Source: JBKEDF01 sp047975325
GTDB taxonomy: Bacteria > Pseudomonadota > Alphaproteobacteria > Rhodobacterales > Rhodobacteraceae
Assembly (NCBI GenBank): GCA_047975325.1
Contig: JBKEDF010000052.1
Location: forward strand, 1 to 64,000
Reading direction: 5' to 3'
Length of the DNA: 64,000 nucleotides
Shown here piece after piece: positions 18,462-26,884 of this stretch. The position numbers and the translations under genes are program-made. The number at the start of each line of letters is the position of its first letter. Positions within the stretch are counted from its first letter, which is position 1. Under the pieces are notes generated by a model that was not told the origin of the DNA, made no database searches, and worked only from the letters and a program-made list of their open reading frames with translations.

Positions 18462-18893
18462 ATGAGAAATTTGATGAAGAAGATCCTGTTATCCCTGTAT
18501 ACCGCAATTGTTTTTGCCATCTCCGCCCCGGGGGCCGTTTTTGCGGCCGATATCGCCTCGGGCGAAAAGAACTTCAACAAATGCCAGTCCTGTCATTCCA
18601 TCATCAGTGATGCCGGCGCCGTTATTATCAAGGGGGGGCGAACAGGCCCCAATCTTTATGGTGTTATCGGTCGCGTCGCGGGGTCTGCCGATTTTCGTTA
18701 CGGTGATGCGATGAAATCACTGGGCAATGCGGGCTTCAGCTGGACCGAGGCCGAGCTTGCCCAATATCTGATCAATCCCCAGGCCTGGCTTGCCGCCAAG
18801 ACCGGGGATCCGGGAGCCAAGACCACAAAGACCTACAAGCTGCACAGGGGTGGCGCGGATATCGCGGCCTATCTTGCCTCGGTCAGCAAGTAA
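18462..18893 (+). CDS. c2/c550-type cytochrome c lacking the usual axial Met
   Basis: The 143-residue protein has a signal peptide (about 1-28) and one heme site CQSCH (41-45). The body follows Rhodobacter c2 and Paracoccus c550 closely: 'GEKNFNKCQSC', 'GGRTGPNLYGVIGRVAG', 'FSWTEAELAQYLINPQAWL' and a C-terminal 'ADIAAYLASVSK'. At the position of the axial methionine (M96 in R. capsulatus c2, M100 in c550) it has Lys123 (AAG at 18828-18830), inside 'GAKTTKTYKLHRGG'. The only other mature-region Met is M84. It lies upstream of ctaD, as cycA does in Paracoccus, so electron delivery to aa3 oxidase is the expected role of the family, but the changed ligand puts that in doubt. ATG 18474 is an alternative start. 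Confidence 0.88.
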   Translation: MRNLMKKILLSLYTAIVFAISAPGAVFAADIASGEKNFNKCQSCHSIISDAGAVIIKGGRTGPNLYGVIGRVAGSADFRYGDAMKSLGNAGFSWTEAELAQYLINPQAWLAAKTGDPGAKTTKTYKLHRGGADIAAYLASVSK

Positions 18894-18901
18894 CGATACG
18901 G

Positions 18902-18985
18902 GGCTTCACGGGGCTTCGGTCGTTTTCCGGCCACAGGCGGCTATTGCCGGCTTTCCGCCCGTCTCGACAGCCCGCCTGTGAAGCC
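18902..18985 (+). promoter_or_regulatory. Inverted repeats in the cytochrome c-ctaD gap
   Basis: GGCTTCAC (18902-18909) is complementary to GTGAAGCC (18978-18985), and CACAGGCGG (18932-18940) to CCGCCTGTG (18972-18980). The two pairings share bases and so are mutually exclusive. They sit just after the cytochrome stop codon within a 284-base gap. They may form a terminator or a switch in the ctaD leader; no T run follows. Confidence 0.35.
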
Positions 18986-19177
18986 ACCCGCCCCGGCACA
19001 CCGGACGGGATAGGCCCTCATCACGGCAACTGACCTGACCAAAAGACCATTTCCGGCGTTGCCCCGCCTGCGTCACTGCGCTATTCCCGGTTATACACCC
19101 CCCGACTCTGGAAAGATCGGGGCGAAAAAGGGTTGTCGCGGGGCCAGCCGCGGCGGAACAGCTAACGGGAGACGCCA

Positions 19178-20848
19178 ATGGCGGACGCAGCCATCCATGG
19201 CCACGACCATGACAAGCGAGGGTTCTTTACCCGCTGGTTCATGTCGACCAACCACAAGGATATCGGGATCCTTTATCTTTTCACCGGCGGCTTCGTCGGT
19301 CTGATCTCGGTCATCTTCACCGTCTATATGCGGATGGAACTGATGTCTCCGGGCGTGCAGTTCATGTGCATGGAAGGGGCGCGTCTGTTTCCGACCGCCA
19401 CATCCGAATGTACGCCCAACGGGCATCTGTGGAACGTGCTGATTACCGGGCACGGTATCCTGATGATGTTCTTCGTGGTGATTCCGGCACTTTTCGGCGG
19501 TTTTGGCAACTATTTCATGCCACTGCAGATCGGCGCGCCCGATATGGCCTTCCCGCGGATGAACAACCTGTCCTACTGGATGTATGTCGCAGGGACCGCC
19601 CTGGCCGTCGCTTCGGTCTTTTCCCCGGGTGGCAATGAACAGCTTGGGTCCGGTGTGGGCTGGGTGCTCTACCCGCCGCTTTCAACCGCCGAGGGCGGCT
19701 ATTCGATGGATCTGGCGATCTTCGCGGTGCACCTGTCGGGAGCTTCCTCGATCCTGGGGGCGATCAACATGATCACCACCTTCCTGAACATGCGCGCGCC
19801 AGGCATGACCCTGCATAAGGTGCCGCTTTTCGCCTGGTCGATCTTCGTTACCGCCTGGATGATCCTGCTGGCCCTTCCGGTTCTGGCCGGCGCCATCACC
19901 ATGCTGCTGACCGACCGCAATTTCGGAACCACCTTCTTCCAGCCTTCGGGCGGTGGTGATCCGATCCTCTACCAGCATATCCTGTGGTTCTTCGGTCATC
20001 CGGAAGTCTATATCATCATCATTCCGGCCTTCGGCATTGTCAGCCAGGTCATTGCAACCTTCGCACGCAAGCCGATCTTCGGCTATCTGCCGATGGTCTA
20101 TGCAATGGTGGCGATCGGGGTTCTGGGCTTCATCGTCTGGGCGCATCATATGTACACCGTGGGCATGTCGCTTACGCAGCAAAGCTATTTCATGCTGGCC
20201 ACGATGGTCATCGCGGTTCCGACCGGGGTAAAGATCTTTTCCTGGATCGCAACGATGTGGGGCGGGTCAATTGATTTCAAGGCACCGATGCTGTGGTGTT
20301 TCGGCTTCCTGTTCCTCTTCGTCGTGGGCGGGGTAACCGGGATCGTGCTGTCCCAGGCCGGCGTGGACCGCGCCTATCATGATACCTACTATGTCGTGGC
20401 ACATTTCCACTATGTGATGAGCCTGGGCGCCATCTTTGGCATCTTCGCCGGGATCTATTACTGGATGGGCAAGATGTCTGGCCGCCAATATCCCGAAGGG
20501 CTGGCGAAAATCCATTTCTGGATGATGTTCATCGGCGCCAACCTGACCTTCTTCCCCCAGCACTTCCTGGGCCGTCAGGGCATGCCGCGCCGTTACATCG
20601 ACTATCCCGAGGCATTCGCCCTCTGGAACTGGTGGTCCTCAATCGGGGCATTCCTGTCCTTCGCATCCTTCCTTTTGTTCCTCGGTATCGTTTTCTACAC
20701 GTTGCGCTCCGGCAAACGGGTAACGGAAAACAACTACTGGAACGAATATGCCGACACGCTGGAATGGACATTGCCATCGCCGCCGCCCGAACACACGTTT
20801 GAACAACTGCCGAAGCAGTCCGATTGGGACAAACCCCACGCCCACTGA
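19178..20848 (+). CDS. ctaD: Cytochrome c oxidase (aa3) subunit I
   Basis: The 556-residue, 12-helix inner-membrane protein is the catalytic subunit of an A-type heme-copper oxidase that reduces O2 and pumps protons. Visible motifs: the low-spin heme histidine in 'LITGHGILMMFF', 'FGHPEVYIIIIPAFG' with the cross-linked His-Tyr pair and the D-channel Glu, 'WAHHMYTVG' (CuB histidines), the K-channel Lys in 'SIDFKAPMLW', and 'VAHFHYVMSLGAIF' with the heme a3 and heme a ligands. An RBS (ACGGGAGA) precedes the ATG. Other subunits are not in the window, as usual for this separate ctaD locus. A strong terminator follows. Confidence 0.98.
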   Translation: MADAAIHGHDHDKRGFFTRWFMSTNHKDIGILYLFTGGFVGLISVIFTVYMRMELMSPGVQFMCMEGARLFPTATSECTPNGHLWNVLITGHGILMMFFVVIPALFGGFGNYFMPLQIGAPDMAFPRMNNLSYWMYVAGTALAVASVFSPGGNEQLGSGVGWVLYPPLSTAEGGYSMDLAIFAVHLSGASSILGAINMITTFLNMRAPGMTLHKVPLFAWSIFVTAWMILLALPVLAGAITMLLTDRNFGTTFFQPSGGGDPILYQHILWFFGHPEVYIIIIPAFGIVSQVIATFARKPIFGYLPMVYAMVAIGVLGFIVWAHHMYTVGMSLTQQSYFMLATMVIAVPTGVKIFSWIATMWGGSIDFKAPMLWCFGFLFLFVVGGVTGIVLSQAGVDRAYHDTYYVVAHFHYVMSLGAIFGIFAGIYYWMGKMSGRQYPEGLAKIHFWMMFIGANLTFFPQHFLGRQGMPRRYIDYPEAFALWNWWSSIGAFLSFASFLLFLGIVFYTLRSGKRVTENNYWNEYADTLEWTLPSPPPEHTFEQLPKQSDWDKPHAH

Positions 20849-20873
20849 TTCAGGCGCTGAAAGTTGATATGAC

Positions 20874-20905
20874 AAAGGCCCCGGGATATCCCCGGGGCCT
20901 TTTTT
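20874..20905 (+). terminator. Terminator after ctaD
   Basis: AAAGGCCCCGGG and its complement form a long stem (about 11 bp, loop GATAT) followed by six T residues. It is one of the clearest intrinsic terminators in the window and runs right up to the next gene's assigned start. Confidence 0.9.
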
Positions 20906-20906
20906 C

Positions 20907-21518
20907 ATGTCACCCCCTACCTTGCGGACAGTGACACCACCATCCGGCCTGCCCCAAGATGGCTTGACGCAGGGCACGCATCCGGGAAGGCTGATCATCA
21001 AAGGACGGAGTTTCCAGTTGCCCTATGAATGGCTTCCCCCCGAAGGTAAAACCTGCCAGTTGCGGCTCTGGCCACATCGGTCATTGCCACGCGAGGGGTT
21101 TGTGATCTTCATCGGGGCAACCTCATTGCTGGTTTCGGTGCCCCTGCTGATATTCCTCGGATCACCTGTCCTCTGGATGCTGCTGATCTTTGTCACCACA
21201 ACGCTTGCGGCCATGTATTGGGCCCTGAACCGCAGCTATGCGGATGGGAGGATCCTGGAGGAACTTACCGTCTCCACCTCCCGCATCACGCTGACACGCC
21301 ATGGCCCAGGCCGGAAACGGCAGGATTGGGAGGCAAACCCCTATTGGATCCGGATTGTCCGCCATGACAGAAACGGGCCAGTGCCGTATTACCTGACCCT
21401 CCATGGCGGTCCCCGCGACGTTGAAATCGGCGCATTCCTGTCAGAGGAAGAACGCCGTAACCTCGTCCCCGAACTTGAAACCGCACTCGCGCGCGCGCGT
21501 CGCGGATATTCGGGCTAA
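20907..21518 (+). CDS. DUF2244 domain membrane protein
   Basis: The 203-residue protein contains a DUF2244 domain (about 35-195) with two adjacent transmembrane helices ('VIFIGATSLLVSVPLLIFL' and 'VLWMLLIFVTTTLAAMYWAL'). The C-terminal cytoplasmic half has 'TRHGPGRKRQDWEANPYWI' and 'GAFLSEEERRNL', both typical of the family. Function is unknown. The ATG at 20907 lies directly after the ctaD terminator T run and has no room for an RBS. Internal TTG (20922, 20964) or GTG (20931) codons may be the true start. The convergent yqeY-like gene ends five bases beyond this gene's stop. Confidence 0.8.
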   Translation: MSPPTLRTVTPPSGLPQDGLTQGTHPGRLIIKGRSFQLPYEWLPPEGKTCQLRLWPHRSLPREGFVIFIGATSLLVSVPLLIFLGSPVLWMLLIFVTTTLAAMYWALNRSYADGRILEELTVSTSRITLTRHGPGRKRQDWEANPYWIRIVRHDRNGPVPYYLTLHGGPRDVEIGAFLSEEERRNLVPELETALARARRGYSG

Positions 21519-21522
21519 GGCC

Positions 21523-21981
21523 TCAGGTCAGCCGCGCTTTCACCCGCGGGCCAACCGAACCAAAATCCATCTGGCCGGTATATTTCTTCTTCAGGACTCC
21601 CATGACCTTCCCCATATCACGGATCCCCTTCGCCCCCGCATCGGCAATTGCGGCGGCGATGGCCTTTTCAACCTCTTCTTCGGAAAGCCTCCGCGGCAGG
21701 AATTCCTCGATCACCTTGATTTCATCAAGTTCCTTTTCCGCCAGTTCAAGCCTGCCGCCCTCCTCATAGGCCCGGGCACTTTCCTGACGCTGCTTGACCA
21801 TCTTGGACAGGATCGCGGTGATTTCGTCTTCGTCCACAAGGTCATCCCCGCCTTCCCCCCGCAGCGCGATATCGCGATCCTTGATCGCCGCATTGATCAA
21901 CCGCAAAGTCGAAAGCCGATCAGGGTCTTTTGCCCGCATCGCTTCCTTCAATGCCAATTGCAACCTTTCGCGCAGCGTCAT
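21523..21981 (-). CDS. GatB/YqeY domain protein
   Basis: The 152-residue protein is a stand-alone YqeY-type protein, resembling the helical tail domain of the GatB amidotransferase subunit. It has 'LRERLQLALKEAMRAKD', 'STLRLINAAIKDRDIALRG', 'LPRRLSEEEVEKAI' and the closing 'MGKVMGVLKKKYTGQMD'. The start ATG at 21981 is preceded by AAGGGATGG; an ATG upstream at 22044 would add 21 unrelated residues. It probably binds tRNA-related partners, but the role is not established. It is divergent from carA across a 180-base gap with a notable inverted repeat. Confidence 0.88.
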   Translation of the reverse strand: MTLRERLQLALKEAMRAKDPDRLSTLRLINAAIKDRDIALRGEGGDDLVDEDEITAILSKMVKQRQESARAYEEGGRLELAEKELDEIKVIEEFLPRRLSEEEVEKAIAAAIADAGAKGIRDMGKVMGVLKKKYTGQMDFGSVGPRVKARLT

Positions 21982-22057
21982 GATGAACCATCCCTTGCAC
22001 TTGCCGGAATATAGCAGCATAGCCGAAGCCTCAGGGCAGGGCAACCAGTTGAAAACA

Positions 22058-22073
22058 ATTCAACATATTGAAA
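22058..22073. promoter_or_regulatory. Inverted-repeat motif shared with the atpI/arsR promoter region
   Basis: The 16 bases ATTCAACATATTGAAA contain TTCAA and TTGAA arms with a CATA spacer. The same 16 bases occur at 34480-34495 between atpI and an ArsR-family gene. Here the motif sits between yqeY and carA, about 90 bases upstream of the carA ATG and 77 upstream of yqeY. It is a candidate operator; ArsR-family sites are often of this AT-rich inverted type. Confidence 0.4.
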
Positions 22074-22161
22074 TAAAAGGAAAAACCATTTCGTGCTTGG
22101 CCTTGACCCTAGCCGCCCCTGCCCGTAGGTTCCCCCGGATCCGGCCAGAGAGAGTCGTCCC

Positions 22162-23328
22162 ATGCCCCAGTCCCGCACAATCCCTGAAAAAGCAACCGCC
22201 TGCCTCGCGCTGGCCGATGGCACCCTGTTCTACGGCAGGGGGTTCGGGGCTCCGGGGGAAACGGTGGCGGAACTGGTCTTCAACACCGCCATGACCGGTT
22301 ATCAGGAAATCATGACGGACCCATCCTATGCGGGCCAGGTCGTCACCTTTACCTTCCCGCATATCGGCAATACCGGCACCACACCACAGGATGACGAAAC
22401 CGCAGAACCGGTGGCAGCGGGCATGGTGGTCAAATGGGATCCCACCGATCCTTCGAACTGGCGGGCAGCACAGGATCTCGAAAGCTGGCTGGCCAGCCGG
22501 GGGAGGATCGGGATTGGCGGCATCGATACCCGGCGGCTGACCCGCGCGATCCGGCACCAGGGCGCACCCCATGTGGCACTGGCCCATAACCCCGATGGCG
22601 ATTTCGATATTGAAGCGCTGGTAGCACGGGCACGAGGCTGGAATGGCCTTGTAGGGCTTGATCTGGCCCGTGAGGTATCCTGCAAGCAAAGCTATCGCTG
22701 GGATGAAACCCGCTGGGCCTGGCCAGATGGCTATGGCAAGCGCGACGGTACAGGCCCGCATGTCGTGGCGATCGACTATGGCGCGAAGCGTAACATCCTG
22801 CGTTGTCTCGCCTCCGTTGGCTGCAATGTCACGGTCCTGCCTGCCACCGCCACGGCCGGGGAAGTACTGGCCTTAAGGCCAGATGGGGTCTTCCTGTCCA
22901 ATGGTCCCGGTGATCCGGCAGCAACAGGCGAATATGCCGTGCCGATGATCAAGGAGATCCTGGCCGCAGACCTGCCCGTTTTCGGCATCTGCCTGGGCCA
23001 TCAGATGCTGGCGCTCGCACTTGGTGCGCAAACCGTCAAAATGAATCACGGCCATCACGGGGCCAATCATCCGGTAAAGGACATGGATACGGGCAAGGTT
23101 GAAATCACCTCGATGAATCATGGGTTCACCGTTGATAGCCAGACCCTGCCCGAAGGGGTTCGCGAAACCCATGTCAGCCTCTTTGACGGTTCCAATTGTG
23201 GAATTGCGCTTGCCGGAAAACCGGTCTTTTCAGTCCAGTACCACCCCGAGGCCAGCCCCGGCCCGCAGGACAGTTTCTATCTGTTCGAACGCTTTGCGGA
23301 GGCGATACAGGCCCGACGCGGCGCCTGA
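22162..23328 (+). CDS. carA: Carbamoyl-phosphate synthase small subunit
   Basis: The 388-residue glutaminase subunit supplies ammonia from glutamine to CarB for carbamoyl phosphate, feeding pyrimidine and arginine synthesis. The N-terminal CPSase_sm domain (about 1-150) has 'VFNTAMTGYQEIMTDPSYAG'. The class I GATase domain (about 195-380) has the nucleophile cysteine in 'FGICLGHQMLALALG' and the His-Glu pair in 'SVQYHPEASPGPQDS'. Length is normal. carB is not adjacent. A possible -35 TTGACC lies about 60 bases before the ATG. Confidence 0.98.
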   Translation: MPQSRTIPEKATACLALADGTLFYGRGFGAPGETVAELVFNTAMTGYQEIMTDPSYAGQVVTFTFPHIGNTGTTPQDDETAEPVAAGMVVKWDPTDPSNWRAAQDLESWLASRGRIGIGGIDTRRLTRAIRHQGAPHVALAHNPDGDFDIEALVARARGWNGLVGLDLAREVSCKQSYRWDETRWAWPDGYGKRDGTGPHVVAIDYGAKRNILRCLASVGCNVTVLPATATAGEVLALRPDGVFLSNGPGDPAATGEYAVPMIKEILAADLPVFGICLGHQMLALALGAQTVKMNHGHHGANHPVKDMDTGKVEITSMNHGFTVDSQTLPEGVRETHVSLFDGSNCGIALAGKPVFSVQYHPEASPGPQDSFYLFERFAEAIQARRGA

Positions 23329-23335
23329 GCAACCG

Positions 23336-23391
23336 AAAACCCGGCAACATATCTGGTAGGTGCCTTGGGCCCGGCCACAATATCGGGTTTT
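23336..23391 (+). terminator. Possible terminator after carA
   Basis: AAAACCCG (23336-23343) pairs with CGGGTTTT (23384-23391) across a 40-base GC-rich loop, eight bases beyond the carA stop. The T tract is short. Confidence 0.4.
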
Positions 23392-23492
23392 GATTATAGG
23401 TATTTTCTAAAAATTTCTCTTTAATATTATGTATTTAACAATTCATTAAGCATTTCTCTCCGAACCTGCCGGAAACAAGGCAGGACAACATC

Positions 23493-25397
23493 ATGGTTGC
23501 TACCAGTCGAAAATGGGAAAATTCCGCAACCGCCGGAAATGTCGTCACAGCCTTTGGCGCTGCCCGGGCGGAACGTCCCACCTATTTCCTGCCCACCCCA
23601 TCGGCACGCAAGCTTGGCCTCTCACTCTTGCAGGAAGGACTGATCGGTTCGGATACCCTGCTGGCAGTCCTGGCCATACAGAAACGCCACGGCGGGCGGA
23701 TTGCCGATATCCTGCTTGCGCGCAATTCCATCGCGGAGATGGACCTTTATGCGGCCATGGCACGGCATTGGTCATTGCGCCTTATCGATCCGGAGGAATA
23801 TGCACCCGATCCGGCACTGCTTGATCGTCTCGGGGCGGAATTCTGCCTGCGGGAGGGAATATTGCCCCTTCGTTCCAATGGGAAGGTGACGATTGTCGCA
23901 ACCGCCCGGCCGGAGGAATTTGCGCGCCATCACAGCAGGCTTCAATCCTGCTTCGGTCCGGTCATGGCGGCGCTGGCCCCGCCCCGGCGCATTTCCACCG
24001 CAATCCTGAAAGCGCGCGGGACAGCCCTTGGTCATGCCGCCGAAAAACGGGTGGCAGCACCCGAAAGCTGCCGGGACTGGGACAAGCGCAAGATCGGAAC
24101 CCGGATGGCCCTTTGCGCATCGGCAGTCTGTCTTGCCTTCTGGATCATCCCCGGTTTCACGGCAGGTGCTTTCGTGGGCTGGACAATATTTTCACTGGCA
24201 CTGGTCATGCTGCTTCGGGTGCTGGCGGTCTTTGCCATGCTGCGTCGCAGGCCAAAGGAACCACCCAAGCCAGTCATCGCACGTTTGCCGGTGGTTTCCA
24301 TCATGGTCGCACTCTTCAAGGAGGATGATATCGCATCCAGGCTGGTACATCGCCTCGACCAAATCGATTATCCACGCGATCTTCTGGATGTACTGCTGGT
24401 GGTCGAGGAAAAGGATAATCGCACCCGCGCGGCACTCGCGCGCAGTGACCTTCCGCCCTGGATCCGTGTAATCGCTGTGCCTGATGGGACGTTGAAGACA
24501 AAGCCGCGCGCACTGAACTTTGCACTGGGTCTTTGTCGGGGCAGTATCATCGGGGTCTATGATGCAGAGGATGCGCCCGACCCGGCCCAGATCCGCAAGG
24601 TGGTGGACCGGTTCCATAGCCGCGGACATGATCTTGCCTGCCTGCAGGGCGTTCTGGATTATTACAACCCCGGGACCAACTGGCTTTCACGCTGCTTCAC
24701 CTTTGAATATGCCACCTGGTTCCGCATCATCCTGCCGGGGATGGAACGGCTGTGCCTTGCCATTCCCCTGGGCGGCACGACGCTTTTCTTTCGTCGGTCG
24801 GTGCTGGAGGAACTGGGCGCCTGGGACGCCCATAATGTGACCGAAGATGCCGATCTGGGTATACGTCTGGCACGTCATGGCTACAGAACCGAACTGATCG
24901 ACACCGTAACCGAAGAAGAAGCCAATTGCCGCGTTCTGCCCTGGATCCGGCAACGATCACGCTGGTTGAAAGGTTACATGATAACCTGGGCCGTCCATAT
25001 GCGGGACCCAGCCCTTTTGTGGCGTCAACTGGGCCCCTGGCGTTTTCTGGGCTTTCAGGTGGTGTTTCTCTGCTCTTTGTCGCAATTCCTTCTGGCGCCT
25101 GTCCTGTGGTCCTTTTGGCTCATACCCTTGGGGGTATCGCATCCTGTAACCGAAAGCCTGCCCGACACTTTCGGTTTTGCCCTGATCACGCTGTTTCTGG
25201 TCGCGGAAGCCGTCAATATCGGGATCAATATCGTCGCCCTGCGCATGACGGCCCATCGCATCAGCCCTCTTTGGGCATTCAGCATGCATCTCTATTTTCC
25301 GCTCGGCACCATCGCCGCCTACAAGGCGGCATGGGAACTCCTGCGCAAGCCCTTTTACTGGGACAAGACGAGCCACGGCCATTTTGACGCGACCTGA
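23493..25397 (+). CDS. MshEN-glycosyltransferase family 2 fusion membrane protein
   Basis: The 634-residue protein joins an N-terminal MshEN/GspE-N-type domain (about 40-180) to a processive-type GT2. The domain opens with two tandem helical repeats, 'KLGLSLLQEGLIGSDTLL' and 'GGRIADILLARNSIAEMDL', close to the MshEN motif that binds c-di-GMP in known proteins. Two membrane helices (about 205-250) come next, then the GT2 core with 'YDAEDAPD' (DxD-like), 'VTEDADLGIRLARHG' (TED) and 'IRQRSRWLKGY' (QxxRW), then at least three C-terminal helices. This layout is that of synthases which polymerise and export a polysaccharide at the inner membrane. The product is unknown and no other exopolysaccharide genes are adjacent. 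It follows an AT-rich 160-base leader. Confidence 0.88.
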   Translation: MVATSRKWENSATAGNVVTAFGAARAERPTYFLPTPSARKLGLSLLQEGLIGSDTLLAVLAIQKRHGGRIADILLARNSIAEMDLYAAMARHWSLRLIDPEEYAPDPALLDRLGAEFCLREGILPLRSNGKVTIVATARPEEFARHHSRLQSCFGPVMAALAPPRRISTAILKARGTALGHAAEKRVAAPESCRDWDKRKIGTRMALCASAVCLAFWIIPGFTAGAFVGWTIFSLALVMLLRVLAVFAMLRRRPKEPPKPVIARLPVVSIMVALFKEDDIASRLVHRLDQIDYPRDLLDVLLVVEEKDNRTRAALARSDLPPWIRVIAVPDGTLKTKPRALNFALGLCRGSIIGVYDAEDAPDPAQIRKVVDRFHSRGHDLACLQGVLDYYNPGTNWLSRCFTFEYATWFRIILPGMERLCLAIPLGGTTLFFRRSVLEELGAWDAHNVTEDADLGIRLARHGYRTELIDTVTEEEANCRVLPWIRQRSRWLKGYMITWAVHMRDPALLWRQLGPWRFLGFQVVFLCSLSQFLLAPVLWSFWLIPLGVSHPVTESLPDTFGFALITLFLVAEAVNIGINIVALRMTAHRISPLWAFSMHLYFPLGTIAAYKAAWELLRKPFYWDKTSHGHFDAT

Positions 25398-25400
25398 TTT

Positions 25401-26048
25401 TCAGCGCAGGGTCAATTCCCCTGCATCAACCCGCAAACGGGTTTCAAAAGCCTTGGAGATATGGGTTTTCAGCGCCTGATAGGCCGCATCACCATCCCGT
25501 GCCTCAATTGCCGCAACAATCGCCTCATGTTCGGCCAGCCCCGCCGCATCGCGCCCCTCGGCGGCAAAGGAGGTATTGGCCATCAGCGCCATGGAACGGT
25601 TTACAAGACCAAGCTGCCGGATGAGGAAACGATTGCGCGAGGCCAGATGGATCTGCCGGTGAAACCGTTTATTGGCACGGGAAAGCTCCCGCGGATCCGC
25701 ACCAAGCAACGCCTTGTCGTCTTCCACCATCGCACGCAGGACGCGCAATTCTTCCTCACTGGCATGTCGGGCCGCAAGACGGGCAGCCAGCCCCTCCAGT
25801 TCGGTTCGCACGACATAGAGTTCCGCAAGTTGGTTATGGTCAAGGCTCGCCACGACCAGGCTGCGCCCGTCCCGGCTCAGCATCGATTGGGTCTCCAGCC
25901 GTTGCAATGCCTCCCGTACCGGTGTTCGTGAAACCCCGAAACGTTCCGCAAGTTCCGATTCCACCAGCCGATCACCGGGCTTGTATATCCCGGCCTCGAT
26001 GGCATCCAGGATCAGGCTATAGGCGTCTTTCTGCACGATCGGCCTCAT
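25401..26048 (-). CDS. GntR/FCD family transcriptional regulator
   Basis: The 215-residue protein has an N-terminal winged helix-turn-helix (about 5-70, 'GDRLVESELAERFGVSRTPV') and a C-terminal helical FCD ligand domain (about 75-205) with metal-type positions in 'RANKRFHRQIHLASRN' and 'EHEAIVAAI'. FCD regulators usually sense small organic acids or sugar acids and control nearby catabolic genes, but none is adjacent. It converges on the glycosyltransferase gene with three bases between stops, and diverges from the HAD nucleotidase gene. Confidence 0.9.
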   Translation of the reverse strand: MRPIVQKDAYSLILDAIEAGIYKPGDRLVESELAERFGVSRTPVREALQRLETQSMLSRDGRSLVVASLDHNQLAELYVVRTELEGLAARLAARHASEEELRVLRAMVEDDKALLGADPRELSRANKRFHRQIHLASRNRFLIRQLGLVNRSMALMANTSFAAEGRDAAGLAEHEAIVAAIEARDGDAAYQALKTHISKAFETRLRVDAGELTLR

Positions 26049-26137
26049 GGGTTGCGCACCCCGAGGTTAGACGCCCACCGTCCTGCCCTCAACCGCAATC
26101 GCATTGCCGCAATGCGTTCGACAGGGTAAGTTCCGGT

Positions 26138-26785
26138 ATGGTCACTGACTCCTTCGCCGATATCCGTTTCTGGGTTTTCGATCTGGACAACACGCTTTAT
26201 CCGCCTTCCGCGCGGCTTTTCGATCAGATTGAACGCCGGATGACGGCCTGGGTCATGGCAAGGCTGGGGCTGAGCCGGGAAGACGCGGATCGCCTTCGCC
26301 GCGACTACTGGCACCGTTATGGCACCACGCTGGCCGGTCTGATGGCGGAACATCGCGTGGATGCCGAGGCCTATCTTGCCGATGTACATAATATCTCCCT
26401 CGACCCACTGGAGGCGGACCGGCCTCTTGCCGGGGCCCTGGCAGGGCTGCCGGGGCGAAGGATCGTTTATACCAATGGCTCGGCCCCCTATGCCAAACGT
26501 GTCCTCGAGGCACGGGGGTTATCGGGACTTTTCGATGCGGTCTATGGCGTGGAAGATGCGGGGTTTCGCCCCAAACCGGAACGCGCGGCCTTCGAGGCGA
26601 TCTTCGCCGCCGATGGGATCGACCCCACCCGGGCAACAATGTTCGAAGACGATCCGCGCAACCTCACGGCCCCGCACGCAATGGGGATGCGCACGGTGCA
26701 TGTTGCCCCCACTGCCATCCCCGCACCGCATATTCATCATCACACCGATGACCTGGCAGCCTTCCTGCGCCTGCTTGCCTTCTAA
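26138..26785 (+). CDS. HAD family pyrimidine 5'-nucleotidase-like phosphatase
   Basis: The 215-residue protein resembles yeast Sdt1-type pyrimidine 5'-nucleotidases. HAD motif I is 'VFDLDNTLYPP' (catalytic aspartates near residues 15-17), motif II is 'IVYTNGSAPY', motif III includes the lysine in 'GFRPKPERAAF', and motif IV is 'MFEDDPRNL'. A small helical cap lies at about 25-90. It should dephosphorylate nucleoside monophosphates in the cytoplasm; substrate preference is inferred. ATG 26138 is chosen because the longer upstream frame overlaps the divergent regulator. Confidence 0.88.
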   Translation: MVTDSFADIRFWVFDLDNTLYPPSARLFDQIERRMTAWVMARLGLSREDADRLRRDYWHRYGTTLAGLMAEHRVDAEAYLADVHNISLDPLEADRPLAGALAGLPGRRIVYTNGSAPYAKRVLEARGLSGLFDAVYGVEDAGFRPKPERAAFEAIFAADGIDPTRATMFEDDPRNLTAPHAMGMRTVHVAPTAIPAPHIHHHTDDLAAFLRLLAF

Positions 26786-26884
26786 GGCAAGATGCACAAG
26801 GTTGGTTCGATCCAATCATTCGCTGGACATGGCGCGAAGATCCGCTGACATCTCGATGTGGGCCGGAGGCCCCTCATCCTCAAC

